This document shows positions 25,612 to 34,261 of a stretch of DNA of 64,000 nucleotides, in pieces. The DNA lies in the NCBI GenBank assembly GCA_017428385.1, contig JAFRQX010000041.1, forward strand, positions 1 to 64,000, in the 5' to 3' direction. The notes under the pieces are model-generated. The model was not told the origin of the DNA, searched no databases, and saw only the letters and a program-made list of their open reading frames with translations. Position 1 is the first letter of the stretch, and each line of letters begins with the position of its first letter. Position numbers and translations under genes: made by a program. The stretch is from Clostridia bacterium. GTDB taxonomy: Bacteria; Bacillota; Clostridia; Christensenellales; Aristaeellaceae.

Positions 25612-27540
25612 ATGAATTTAACTCAGAAGATTCTGAATGCCCACCTGGTCAGCGGAAAACCCGCGGCAGGCGAAGAGGTCTCCATCCGGATTGACCAGAC
25701 CCTGACGCAGGACTCCACGGGAACCATGGCTTACCTGCAGTTTGAGGCTATGGGTATCGGCCGGGTCAGAACCATGAAGAGCGTAGCCTATATTGACCAC
25801 AACACCCTGCAGACCGGCTTTGAAAACGCGGATGACCACCAGTACATCCAGAGCGTGACGAAGAAGCACGGCATCTTCTGCTCCAAGCCCGGCAACGGCA
25901 TCTGCCACCAGGTGCACCTGGAGCGCTTCGGCGTACCGGGACTGACCCTGCTGGGCAGCGACAGCCACACCCCCACCGGCGGCGGCATCGGCATGCTGGC
26001 CATCGGCGCAGGCGGCCTGGACGTGGCGGTGGCCATGGGCGGCGGTGCGTACTACCTGACCTATCCGAAGGTTGTCGGTATCCGCCTGAGCGGCAAGCTG
26101 CCCTACGGCGTTGCTGCCAAGGATATCATCCTGGAGGTGCTCCGCCGGCTGACCGTGAAGGGCGGCGTGGGCAAGGTGATGGAATACATCGGCGAGGGCG
26201 TGAAGACTCTGACGGTGCCGGAGCGCGCCACCATCGCGAACATGGGCGCGGAACTAGGCGCCACCACCTCCGTATTCCCCAGTGACGAAGTGACCCGCGC
26301 CTTCCTGAAGGCCCAGGGCCGGGAAGCGGATTTCCGGGAACTGAGCGCGGACGCGGACGCCGAATATGATGAAATTGTCGATATCGACCTGAACACCCTG
26401 GAGCCCCTGGTGGCCCAGCCCCATATGCCGGATAACGTGGACACCGTGAAGAACATCGGACCCATCAAGGTGGACCAGGTGTTCATCGGCAGCTGCACCA
26501 ACTCCAGCTATCAGGATATGATGCGGGTTGCCCGGATCCTGAAGGGCAAGACCGTGCATCCGGACGTGAGCCTGGTGATCGGACCCGGATCCAAACAGGT
26601 GCTGACTATGCTGGCCCGCAATGGCGCGCTGGCGGATATGCTCGGCGCCGGCGCCCGGATCCTGGAGAGCGCCTGCGGTCCCTGCATCGGTATGGGCCAG
26701 AGCCCGAAGACCAACGCGGTTTCCGTGCGGACCAACAACCGGAACTTCTACGCCCGCAGCGGGACTGCCTCCGCAGGTATCTACCTGACCAGCTGCGAAA
26801 CCGCGGCGGTAACCGCCCTGACCGGCGTGCTGACCGATCCCCGGACGCTGGACCTGGACCTGACGGTAGAACAGCCGAAGCAGTTTGAAGTGAACGACAA
26901 CCTGGTCATCCCGCCGGTGGCGGAGGGCAAGGAAGACACTGTGGACGTGGTCCGCGGCCCGAACATCAAGCCCTTCCCGCTGGGACACGACCTGGAGAAC
27001 GAGGTCACCGGCAAGGTACTGCTGAAGATGGAAGACAACATCACCACAGACCATATCATGCCCAGCAATGCGAAGCTGCTGCCCTTCCGCAGCAACATCC
27101 CGCACCTGGCTGATTTCTGCCTGACCCCCGTGGATGAGACCTTCCCCGCACGGGCCAAGGAAGAAAAGGGCGGCATCCTGGTAGCCGGCGCCAACTACGG
27201 CCAGGGCTCCAGCCGTGAGCACGCCGCACTGGTGCCGCTGTACCTGGGCATCCGTGCCGTGGCGGCCAAGAGCTTTGCCCGCATTCACCAGGCGAACCTG
27301 ATCAACAACGGCATCCTGCCCCTGACCTTCGCGGACGAGAAGGACTATGACCGGATCGATCAGGGCGATACCCTGAGCCTGCCGGGCGTCCGGGAAAAGA
27401 TCGAAGCGGGCGAGGAAACCCTGGTGCTGAAGAACGAGACCAAGGGCGAGACCTACGCCGTGAAGATGCCGCTGACCGAGCGCCAGAAGGGCATGATCCT
27501 GGCAGGAGGACTGATCAACTACATCAGATCCAATGCTTAA
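25612..27540 (+). CDS. Aconitate hydratase
   Basis: The 642-residue product isomerises citrate and isocitrate with a 4Fe-4S cluster. Cluster cysteines are visible in GSCTNSS (near 292) and CGPCIGMG (near 353-356); DSHTPTGGGIGMLA is near 116; the C-terminal swivel domain carries ANYGQGSSREHAAL near 523. At about 640 residues it is the shorter clostridial/mitochondrial-like type, not the 890-residue AcnA. GGAGG precedes ATG 25612. It is divergent from alaS. An array of small hairpins and a terminator follow. No citrate synthase or isocitrate dehydrogenase gene is nearby. Confidence 0.92.
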   Translation: MNLTQKILNAHLVSGKPAAGEEVSIRIDQTLTQDSTGTMAYLQFEAMGIGRVRTMKSVAYIDHNTLQTGFENADDHQYIQSVTKKHGIFCSKPGNGICHQVHLERFGVPGLTLLGSDSHTPTGGGIGMLAIGAGGLDVAVAMGGGAYYLTYPKVVGIRLSGKLPYGVAAKDIILEVLRRLTVKGGVGKVMEYIGEGVKTLTVPERATIANMGAELGATTSVFPSDEVTRAFLKAQGREADFRELSADADAEYDEIVDIDLNTLEPLVAQPHMPDNVDTVKNIGPIKVDQVFIGSCTNSSYQDMMRVARILKGKTVHPDVSLVIGPGSKQVLTMLARNGALADMLGAGARILESACGPCIGMGQSPKTNAVSVRTNNRNFYARSGTASAGIYLTSCETAAVTALTGVLTDPRTLDLDLTVEQPKQFEVNDNLVIPPVAEGKEDTVDVVRGPNIKPFPLGHDLENEVTGKVLLKMEDNITTDHIMPSNAKLLPFRSNIPHLADFCLTPVDETFPARAKEEKGGILVAGANYGQGSSREHAALVPLYLGIRAVAAKSFARIHQANLINNGILPLTFADEKDYDRIDQGDTLSLPGVREKIEAGEETLVLKNETKGETYAVKMPLTERQKGMILAGGLINYIRSNA

Positions 27541-27562
27541 TGCGGAGACGTTTAAGGGTTAA

Positions 27563-27655
27563 ATGAAATATGAGCCTGAAGGCTCATGTGAAATACGGCT
27601 TCGCCGTGTGAAATGTGACTTCGCCACATGAAATATTCGACTTCGTCGAATGTGA
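27563..27655 (+). repeat. Array of four small hairpins with TGAAAT/GTGAAAT linkers
   Basis: Consecutive stems ATGAGCC/GGCTCAT, ACGGC/GCCGT, an imperfect TGTG/CACA stem and ATTCGAC/GTCGAAT are joined by the same linker. Stem sequences differ while linker and layout stay constant. It lies between the aconitase stop and its terminator. Confidence 0.85.
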
Positions 27656-27679
27656 TGGATACTTTAAGCAAATAAAAAT

Positions 27680-27713
27680 CACGGACGGGAGAATTTCCTG
27701 TCCGTGTTTTTTA
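27680..27713 (+). terminator. Terminator of the aconitase gene
   Basis: CACGGAC..GGA/TTCC..GTCCGTG stem followed by six T. Confidence 0.8.
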
Positions 27714-27722
27714 TTCAGTAGA

Positions 27723-29030
27723 TTATGCCGGCTGGAGAAGGAGCATGACGTCGCTGTGGAATTCACAGCCGTCATGGGAGAACTCCGCTTTGCCGTGATA
27801 TTTCTCGGCGGAGGTCCGGATGGACTTCAGACCGATGCCGCTGCCACTGTGGCGGCGGGACAGATATTTGCCGTTACGCTCTTTGACCAAGCCGTTGAAG
27901 GAATTGGTGGCCACGATATACAGTCGGTTATTCTGTACCAGGCCGGAAAGCAGCAGGCTGCGTTTTTCGGCGGGAATCTCCAGGGAGGCCGCGACGGCAT
28001 TCTCCAGGATGTTGCCGATGATGGTGCACAGGTCCACATCCGAGACGGAAGTCTTCTGCGGGATATCAATGCGGAAGGAAATCGGGATAGCATTTTCCTT
28101 TGCCTTGCCCGCGTAATAGTTCAGCAGGGCATTGAGAGCACGGTTTGAACAGTAATGGCGGGTTTCCGGAACGGGAAGCGCGTCATAATATTCATCAATA
28201 TACTGGCCCAGCTGTTCATAGTTTCCTTCGTGATAAAGGTTCTTCATCGTCAGGATATTCTGGCGGAAGTCATGGCGGGTGCGGGCGAAGGATTCCATGT
28301 ACTGCTGCTGGGACTCGAACTGACTTTCCTGCATTTCCAGCATTCTCATCCGCTCCCGGGTACGGGAAGCATTCAGGACGCCCATGACGATCTGGTAATA
28401 GATGACACAGAGCATATTCCACAGGATAAGGAAGGTAAAAATGGAAAACAGGAAAGAACGAAAAACGTTGTTGACAAAAAGGGTCTCATATTTCAGTGGA
28501 CGGATGAACAAATTGCAGATGATCATGACGCCGGAAAAGGGCAGAGTCATATACCAGATCTTTTCCAGTTTCAGTTCGTCGATGAGCCGGCTGCCGTGAC
28601 GGAAGAACGGAATGAAAAGTATTCCCAAGGCGACAGTGTTGACGCCCAATTGGATCAGGGCCGACTTCAGACTGAGGGTGTTGGCGCCGGAGGCAGGATC
28701 GAAAGAGGCCTCGATGGCGCAGGTGAGGTTGCAGAGAATGGCCATCAGGGCGGAAACAGACAGGAATACAGCCAGGGTCTTGCTGATAGGACACTTCAGG
28801 ATATGCTGATAGACCACAAAAAAGACCAGCAGCATCGGAAAAAGAACATAGTTGATATCCAGCGAGAACTGGATCGTGACGAAGGCGGCCATGGGAAGAA
28901 GGAACGCGTTCAGTACTGCCAGGATGGCGACGGTTTTCTTCTGGCCGGGCTTCAGCTGATGGCGCATAGGCAGGAGGCACAGAACCTGGGCCGGGAGTAC
29001 CATGACAAAGGAGAGCAGGGCTGCAATCAC
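27723..29030 (-). CDS. AgrC-like sensor histidine kinase (GHKL type)
   Basis: The 435-residue product has about six membrane helices in the first 205 residues and a cytoplasmic kinase region. Likely phospho-acceptor His in FARTRHDFRQNIL (about 250), N box IIGNILENAVAASL (about 340) and G box GSGIGLKSIR (about 400). This is the architecture of peptide-sensing kinases of the AgrC/ComD class, but no agrB/agrD-like genes are nearby. Its start overlaps the response regulator stop by four bases (ATGA). Confidence 0.88.
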   Translation of the reverse strand: MIAALLSFVMVLPAQVLCLLPMRHQLKPGQKKTVAILAVLNAFLLPMAAFVTIQFSLDINYVLFPMLLVFFVVYQHILKCPISKTLAVFLSVSALMAILCNLTCAIEASFDPASGANTLSLKSALIQLGVNTVALGILFIPFFRHGSRLIDELKLEKIWYMTLPFSGVMIICNLFIRPLKYETLFVNNVFRSFLFSIFTFLILWNMLCVIYYQIVMGVLNASRTRERMRMLEMQESQFESQQQYMESFARTRHDFRQNILTMKNLYHEGNYEQLGQYIDEYYDALPVPETRHYCSNRALNALLNYYAGKAKENAIPISFRIDIPQKTSVSDVDLCTIIGNILENAVAASLEIPAEKRSLLLSGLVQNNRLYIVATNSFNGLVKERNGKYLSRRHSGSGIGLKSIRTSAEKYHGKAEFSHDGCEFHSDVMLLLQPA

Positions 29031-29779
29031 GGGCGGATTCCTCCTTCCACCATGCTTTCACGGCGAATCCTGGAAAAAGTATAGTCGGTCCAGAGCTGCT
29101 CAATTGTGGCGCGGTTCCGGACGCTGACGGGAAGCCGGAGATCTCCCTGCAGGCAGCAGGTGTTGTCGGCAATATCAGTGATATAGTCCATATTGACGAT
29201 GACTCCGCGGAGGACCTGGAGGAAGCGGCCATCCTGCTCCAGCTTGGACCAGACGGAAGAAAGCGTCATCCGGGTACGGTATTCTTTTTTCTGGCGGCTG
29301 TGAATAACCAGGTAGTTCCGGTCTGCCGTAAGACAGACCAGGTCACTGTAGGGGAGACTGATTTCCGTTTTGCAGGCGGTAAACCGGAGGGTCGGGAACG
29401 TATCACGGATATGTCCGCGAAGCAGACGGTCCATGACCCGGAAAACGGCCTCAGGTCCTTCGTCCTTGTTGATATAGTCATAGACGTGCCAGTGGATGGC
29501 CTCGGCCTGATGCTCATTGCTGGTGGTCAGGAAAACCAGGCAGACCTCCTCGTCTATTTCGCGGATTCTGGCGGCGGTTTCAATCCCTGAGATTCCATTC
29601 ATGTAGACGTCCAGGAAGATAAGAGAAAAATGCTGTGAGGAGAGAGCTTCCAGAAGCTCCTCACCGCCGGAATAAGGATACAGATCGAAATGAAGACCGT
29701 TCCTGCCGGCGTATTCATTCAGGGTTTCCGACAGTTTTGCCAGGGCATCCGGCCTGTCATCTGTGAGCGCAATGTGCAT
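29027..29779 (-). CDS. LytTR response regulator
   Basis: The 250-residue product has a receiver domain (1-120; acidic pair at 7-8, phospho-acceptor Asp57 in FLDVYMN) and a LytTR DNA-binding domain (about 140-235, with DRNYLVIHSRQKKEYRTR). LytTR proteins bind two direct repeats and usually activate transcription. ATG 29779 follows GGAGG; an in-frame start at 29806 has none. Paired 11-base direct repeats stand upstream, between this gene and the divergent gene for a secreted protein. Confidence 0.88.
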   Translation of the reverse strand: MHIALTDDRPDALAKLSETLNEYAGRNGLHFDLYPYSGGEELLEALSSQHFSLIFLDVYMNGISGIETAARIREIDEEVCLVFLTTSNEHQAEAIHWHVYDYINKDEGPEAVFRVMDRLLRGHIRDTFPTLRFTACKTEISLPYSDLVCLTADRNYLVIHSRQKKEYRTRMTLSSVWSKLEQDGRFLQVLRGVIVNMDYITDIADNTCCLQGDLRLPVSVRNRATIEQLWTDYTFSRIRRESMVEGGIRP

Positions 29780-29822
29780 TCCGTTTCCTCCTTCTCCGAT
29801 AAACACACGGGAGACAGTATAT

Positions 29823-29853
29823 CACTCGTCCCAGATTTTTGCCACTCGTCCCA
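29823..29853. promoter_or_regulatory. Direct-repeat operator, probable LytTR site
   Basis: CACTCGTCCCA occurs at 29823-29833 and 29843-29853, 20 bases apart (about two helical turns), just upstream of the -35 at 29860. A related GGGACGAG lies at 29924-29931. Confidence 0.7.
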
Positions 29854-29859
29854 TTTTTA

Positions 29860-29888
29860 TTGATTTCAGAAAGCGATTTTTGTATGAT
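29860..29888 (+). promoter_or_regulatory. Promoter of the secreted 167-residue protein
   Basis: TTGATT (29860-29865), 17 bases and TATGAT (29883-29888), directly downstream of the repeats. Confidence 0.7.
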
Positions 29889-29956
29889 TTTTGCCGTTGT
29901 GTGAGCTGTAAGGCTCGAAAAAAGGGACGAGGTCCCGAAGGAAAGAGGAAAACAAA

Positions 29957-30460
29957 ATGAAAAAGCTGGTTGTACTGATCCTGGCACTCTGCATGCTGTG
30001 CTCTGTCGCGTTCGCGAATGAGCTGACCTGGGCTTCCGTGGAAGAATCTGCTTCCCAGATCGCCGGTGAATTCAAGACCTTTGATGAAATCAGCGTGAAA
30101 ATCTGGATTCCCGAAGTGCTGCAGGCCGTTGAACTGAGCGATGAAGACCGTGAAAGCGGCTACATTGGCTACTTCGCAAGTGATGACGCTGCTGTTGCTG
30201 TTCAGTACGTGAATATGGAAGGCATGAGCCTGGAAGAATATGAAGCTCAGCTGAAGGAAGACAGCGAAGTTTCCGACATCGAAGCCGGCACCGTGAACGG
30301 CCTGCCCGCCCTGAGCTACGCGATCAAGGATAAGGACACCGGCGTCGTGGCCTTCACCACCGAGATGGGTTATATCCTGGAAGTGGCCTGTGGTCCTCTG
30401 TCCAACGAAGGATTTGCTCAGATGGTCGGCATCATCCTGAGCTCCATCCAGGGCTGCTGA
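29957..30460 (+). CDS. Small secreted protein of unknown function
   Basis: The 167-residue product has a signal peptide (1-20, cleavage after a VAFA-like site). The mature part is acidic with alternating short strands and helices; it mentions no catalytic motif I know. Only one Cys is near the C-terminus (VACGP) plus a terminal Cys. GAGG-like AAAGAGG precedes ATG 29957. It is divergent from the LytTR system and its promoter abuts the likely LytTR operator, so it is probably the main target of that system. Confidence 0.7.
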   Translation: MKKLVVLILALCMLCSVAFANELTWASVEESASQIAGEFKTFDEISVKIWIPEVLQAVELSDEDRESGYIGYFASDDAAVAVQYVNMEGMSLEEYEAQLKEDSEVSDIEAGTVNGLPALSYAIKDKDTGVVAFTTEMGYILEVACGPLSNEGFAQMVGIILSSIQGC

Positions 30461-30489
30461 GCAAGGCAAATCCCATATACCTGATTATG

Positions 30490-30525
30490 ACAGGATGCAC
30501 CGCATATACGGTGCATCCTGTTTTC
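30490..30525 (+). terminator. Terminator of the secreted protein gene
   Basis: Perfect 13-bp stem ACAGGATGCACCG/CGGTGCATCCTGT, loop CATATA, followed by TTT. Confidence 0.85.
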
Positions 30526-30526
30526 A

Positions 30527-30555
30527 TTGCAATGAAACCGCAAAACCGGTATAAT
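30527..30555 (+). promoter_or_regulatory. Promoter of the 30590 operon
   Basis: TTGCAA (30527-30532), 17 bases and TATAAT (30550-30555). Confidence 0.75.
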
Positions 30556-30589
30556 ACACGGGAAAAGAGAGACGGGAGGGATCACCTGA

Positions 30590-31411
30590 ATGACGATTTC
30601 CGCAGCGTTGAAAGACGCGTTTCGGGCATACAAGGAGCATTTCGGAAACACGGTCAAATTCCTGATCGTGGAGGCCTGCATCACCCTGGCGGCCCTGACG
30701 CCGCTGCTGTTCCTGACGGACAGCAGCCTGATGGTGTTTGCCCTGCTGGCGGTTCCGCTCTGGATCCTGCTGGTTTTCTGGGGACGGGTGAACGCGGCAG
30801 ACGGTATGCGGGACTCGCTGAGGGGCGGAAGCCTGTTCAGCTACAAGCTGATTAATCCCTCTGCATACGGAAAGAAGCTGGCATACGGACTGAAGCGGAT
30901 GCTGATGCTGTTGTTCTGGAGTGTCCCGCTGATTGCCTGCCTGGTGATTGCGGTGATTCATTACGCCGGAGATATGGATGGTTTCACACTGCTGCGGGCG
31001 ATCAAGGACTTCGGCGGCGGCGACCTGATGACCGGCGTTCTGTACCTGATTGCCATTTTTGTCGCCGCGGTGCTCCTGCTGGCCTTCGGCTGTGCCTTCC
31101 ACAGCGGTGACCGGCACGCGTTTATCCGGAACAATCCGAAGATGCTGCGCGGCCATCACGGGAAGATCGTCCTGAGCTGGCTGTGCTCACTGATTACCCT
31201 GCTGCCGATCATTATTGCGATTGTTGCGGTGATCATCCGCTACCTGCCGGTGCTGCAGGACCTGAACGGTCTGGTGATGAAGACGGTCAGCCTGCCCTCC
31301 ACCAAGGTGTCCCTGATTATCCTGGCTGTGGGCGGAGTACTGACTATTCCGCTGCTGCCGCTGCGTTCCCTGATTCCCGCGGCGTTTGTGAACGGACTGG
31401 AGAAGGAGTAA
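30590..31411 (+). CDS. Integral membrane protein of unknown function
   Basis: The 273-residue product has five to six hydrophobic segments (about 25-65, 105-125, 150-175, 198-222, 240-262). Layout and tone resemble small uncharacterised clostridial membrane proteins; no family is claimed. GGGAGGG precedes ATG 30590. It is first of three genes with short gaps or overlaps, the other two being rRNA modification enzymes. Confidence 0.65.
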   Translation: MTISAALKDAFRAYKEHFGNTVKFLIVEACITLAALTPLLFLTDSSLMVFALLAVPLWILLVFWGRVNAADGMRDSLRGGSLFSYKLINPSAYGKKLAYGLKRMLMLLFWSVPLIACLVIAVIHYAGDMDGFTLLRAIKDFGGGDLMTGVLYLIAIFVAAVLLLAFGCAFHSGDRHAFIRNNPKMLRGHHGKIVLSWLCSLITLLPIIIAIVAVIIRYLPVLQDLNGLVMKTVSLPSTKVSLIILAVGGVLTIPLLPLRSLIPAAFVNGLEKE

Positions 31412-31421
31412 TACCGGTATC

Positions 31422-32144
31422 ATGAAAATGAGGCTGGACCGCTGGCTGGCTACGCTTTCCGTCGGCAGCCGCAGTGAGGTTAAACAATGGATCCGTGGCG
31501 GACAGGCCGCGGTGAACGGGCGGGTCATCCGGGATCCCGCCCTTTCTTTTGAGACGGAACAGGACAGCCTGACGCTGAACGGCAAAGCACTGGACGGACG
31601 GGTCGTCCGCCATGTGATGCTGCACAAGCCTGCCGGGCTGCTGACCGCGGCGCGGGACGCCAAGCAGCCTACGGTGATGGACCTGCTGCCGCCGGTGTAC
31701 CGGAGCATTGGATGCATGCCGGTGGGCAGGCTGGACAAGGACACTACCGGACTGCTGGTGCTGACCTGCGACGGGGAACTGAACCACCGGCTGCTGAGCC
31801 CGGGACGCCATGTGGACAAGCGCTACAGGGCGCTGGTGGAAGGCGAACTGGAGGAAAAAGATATTGAAACCTTTGCTTCCGGTATGGATCTGGGAGATTT
31901 CACCGCCCAGCCCGCGAAGCTGACGATCCTGAGACCGTCCGTGGCGGAGGTGATTATCTCCGAAGGAAAGTTCCACCAGGTGAAACGGATGTTCTCCGCG
32001 GTGGGGCATGAAGTGCTGGAACTGCACCGCTGTGCTTTCGGTCCGCTGGAACTGGATCCGGAACTGGCGGAAGGACAATGGCGTGAACTGACAGACGAGG
32101 AGCTGAAAACCCTGCGGCAGGCCGCAGGCATGGGGGACGCATGA
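31422..32144 (+). CDS. 16S rRNA pseudouridine synthase, RsuA/RluB-E family
   Basis: The 240-residue product has an N-terminal S4 RNA-binding domain (RLDRWLATLSVGSRSEVKQW, 3-22) and the catalytic motif GRLDKDTTGLLVLT (about 102-115) with the nucleophile Asp. RsuA modifies U516 of 16S rRNA and RluB/E/F modify 23S rRNA; which applies is not certain from sequence, although clostridial proteins of this length are usually annotated as RsuA. It overlaps the methyltransferase gene by four bases (ATGA), so translation is coupled. Confidence 0.85.
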   Translation: MKMRLDRWLATLSVGSRSEVKQWIRGGQAAVNGRVIRDPALSFETEQDSLTLNGKALDGRVVRHVMLHKPAGLLTAARDAKQPTVMDLLPPVYRSIGCMPVGRLDKDTTGLLVLTCDGELNHRLLSPGRHVDKRYRALVEGELEEKDIETFASGMDLGDFTAQPAKLTILRPSVAEVIISEGKFHQVKRMFSAVGHEVLELHRCAFGPLELDPELAEGQWRELTDEELKTLRQAAGMGDA

Positions 32145-32743
32145 ACGATCATTATTATACCCGGGTACCGCAGAGCGAATCGAAGCCGGTTGGGTGTGAG
32201 TATACCTACCGGGGTATTTCGCTGAGCTTCCAGACGGATGCGGGAGTATTCTCCAAGGGAGAAGTGGATACCGGTACGCGGCTGCTGCTGGAGGCGCTGC
32301 CGGAAGAAATGAAGGGTGATGTCCTGGACCTGGGCTGCGGCTGGGGCGTGATCGGCATTTCGATTGCGCGAAAGTGGCCGGAAACCCGGGTGACCATGGC
32401 GGACGTGAATACCAGGGCTCTGGACCTGAGCCGGGAAAACGCGAAGCGGAACCGGGCGGAGGTCACCTGCATTGAGAGCGACGGCATGGCGGCCGTGGAA
32501 GGGCAGACCTTTGACGCGGTGGTGACCAATCCGCCGATCCGGGCGGGAAAACAGGTGATCTACAAGATGTTCGCAGACGCGGCGAAGAGCCTGAACCCCG
32601 GCGGCGCGCTGTATCTGGTGATCCGGAAACAGCAGGGCGCGGAAAGCTGCATGAAGTACCTGCAGACGCTCTACGGCAGCGTGGAAAAGCTGGACAAATC
32701 CGGCGGATTCTGGGTGCTGAAGGCAGCGGAACCGAAAGCATAA
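32141..32743 (+). CDS. RsmC-like class I SAM methyltransferase
   Basis: The 200-residue product has the SAM-binding motif VLDLGCGWGVIGISIA (about 62-77) and the catalytic NPPIR motif (about 127-131) of N-methyltransferases acting on rRNA guanine. RsmC methylates G1207 of 16S rRNA; this short form equals the C-terminal catalytic half of E. coli RsmC. Cotranscribed with the RsuA-like gene, so both probably act on the ribosome. A terminator follows at 32753. Confidence 0.8.
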   Translation: MNDHYYTRVPQSESKPVGCEYTYRGISLSFQTDAGVFSKGEVDTGTRLLLEALPEEMKGDVLDLGCGWGVIGISIARKWPETRVTMADVNTRALDLSRENAKRNRAEVTCIESDGMAAVEGQTFDAVVTNPPIRAGKQVIYKMFADAAKSLNPGGALYLVIRKQQGAESCMKYLQTLYGSVEKLDKSGGFWVLKAAEPKA

Positions 32744-32752
32744 AGCAGACAG

Positions 32753-32789
32753 AACGGATCCGGCGGATGAGCGCCGGATCCGTTTTTTG
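32753..32789 (+). terminator. Terminator of the rRNA modification operon
   Basis: AACGGATCCGGCG/CGCCGGATCCGTT stem followed by six T. Confidence 0.85.
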
Positions 32790-32883
32790 TTCAAAAAAGC
32801 AGCAAAACAGGAAATGTTTTTCCCCTGTGGACAGAGTATGATCTGCATGCGGCTGCTATTTGGGAAGAAAGGAGGGAACAGCT

Positions 32884-34176
32884 GTGTATAAGGAAAACAT
32901 CCAGGCTGCCATCGATTATATCGAGGACAATCTCCGGACAGAAATAACGGCGGCGGAAGCGGCAGAAAAAGCAGGATATTCCGTTTTTCATTTCTACCGG
33001 ATTTTCCAGAGCACCGTGGGCATGCCGGTGATGCAGTATATTCTCAGGCGGAAACTGCTCCATGCTATCCATGAAATCGGCTCCGGCAGGAAGAAGACCG
33101 ATACAGTTCTGGAATACGGGTTTAACACTTATGCCGGCTTTTACAAGGCTTTTGTTCGGGAACTGGGTTATACACCGGCTGAATACCTCCGTGAATTCAG
33201 GACCCGACAGCCATACAGAATCAACCTTATCCAGGAGGAACAGATTATGCTGACACACAGGAAGATTACAGAGATCCTGGCTGAATGGGGCATGGAAAAT
33301 GAACCTGTAACGGATGTTGTGTATCCAGAAAGCGGTGAGATCAGCAATACCGCCAAATATGTGGGAACGGATTATGTGATCAAATACACCGGAAATCTGG
33401 GCAATGTGATCAAGGCTATCAGTATTGCCAAAGCGCTGGACAGCGTGGGACTTTATGCGCCGGTTGCAGTGCAGACGACTGACGGAAAAGAATATGTCAA
33501 AAACGGAGAATTGTTTTTCTTCCTCTGCCGGCGGGTGAACGGAGACCGTATCCTTGCCAGCAAAGTTTACCTGGCCGAGTATGAACAGAAAGGCCGGTTT
33601 ATCGGTGAAGTCATCGGCCAGCTGGATCTGGCACTGCAGCAGATTGACGTGCCGGTGGAAGACACGGATACTTTTGCAATTGCCCGGGATTGGGCATTGC
33701 CGGCCCTGCGGGAAGTACTGTCTGCCGAAGGCGCCTTCGCCGGGATCGATATGCAGGAGATGGAAAGACTGTACTACGCGCTGCCGCGGCAGATTATCCA
33801 CCGGGATCCGAATCCGGGCAATATCATTGTTTCCAGGGACAAATGGGGATTCATTGACTTCGAGCTGAGTGAACGCAACGTGAGGATCTTTGATCCCTGC
33901 TATGCAGCAGGTGCGATCCTGTCAGAGACCTTTGAGGACGGAAATGAAGCGAAACTGGAAAGATGGACCGGGATCCTGAAGGAAATCATGTGCGGGTATG
34001 ATTCTGTGGTGCATATGACCGCGGAGGAAAAGGCCGCGATTCCATATATGATTCTGACCAACCAGGTTATTTCCACTGCCTGGTTTGCAGACAAGGATAA
34101 ACATCGGGAACTGTATGAAACCAATCTCAAAATGACCCGGTGGATCCTGCGGAACTTTACCAGAATGAAAATATGA
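32884..34176 (+). CDS. AraC-type HTH fused to an aminoglycoside-phosphotransferase-like kinase
   Basis: The product of about 430 residues joins two families. Residues about 5-105 are the paired helix-turn-helix of AraC regulators (ITAAEAAEKAGYSVFHFYRI; second HTH ending YTPAEYLREFR). Residues about 130-430 form an APH/choline-kinase-like domain, with the catalytic loop HRDPNPGN (His306, Asp308) and the metal Asp325 in FIDFE. It may be a regulator that senses or phosphorylates a small molecule; the fusion is visible, the function is not. The GTG start at 32884 follows AGGAGG; the in-frame TTG at 32860 has no site. Monocistronic. Confidence 0.75.
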   Translation: MYKENIQAAIDYIEDNLRTEITAAEAAEKAGYSVFHFYRIFQSTVGMPVMQYILRRKLLHAIHEIGSGRKKTDTVLEYGFNTYAGFYKAFVRELGYTPAEYLREFRTRQPYRINLIQEEQIMLTHRKITEILAEWGMENEPVTDVVYPESGEISNTAKYVGTDYVIKYTGNLGNVIKAISIAKALDSVGLYAPVAVQTTDGKEYVKNGELFFFLCRRVNGDRILASKVYLAEYEQKGRFIGEVIGQLDLALQQIDVPVEDTDTFAIARDWALPALREVLSAEGAFAGIDMQEMERLYYALPRQIIHRDPNPGNIIVSRDKWGFIDFELSERNVRIFDPCYAAGAILSETFEDGNEAKLERWTGILKEIMCGYDSVVHMTAEEKAAIPYMILTNQVISTAWFADKDKHRELYETNLKMTRWILRNFTRMKI

Positions 34177-34213
34177 TTTCTTCCCGCATAAGAAAAAGTT
34201 TTATTTTTTTCAA

Positions 34214-34242
34214 CACTTTTGTTTTTTCACTCCGTCTAATAG
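34214..34242 (+). promoter_or_regulatory. ECF-type promoter candidate of the first sigma gene
   Basis: AACACTTTTG (34214-34223) and CGTCTAAT (34235-34242) have the look and spacing of clostridial ECF promoters and resemble the elements before the second sigma gene, suggesting autoregulation. Confidence 0.5.
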
Positions 34243-34261
34243 AGTGAAAGGAGTTGGTACA

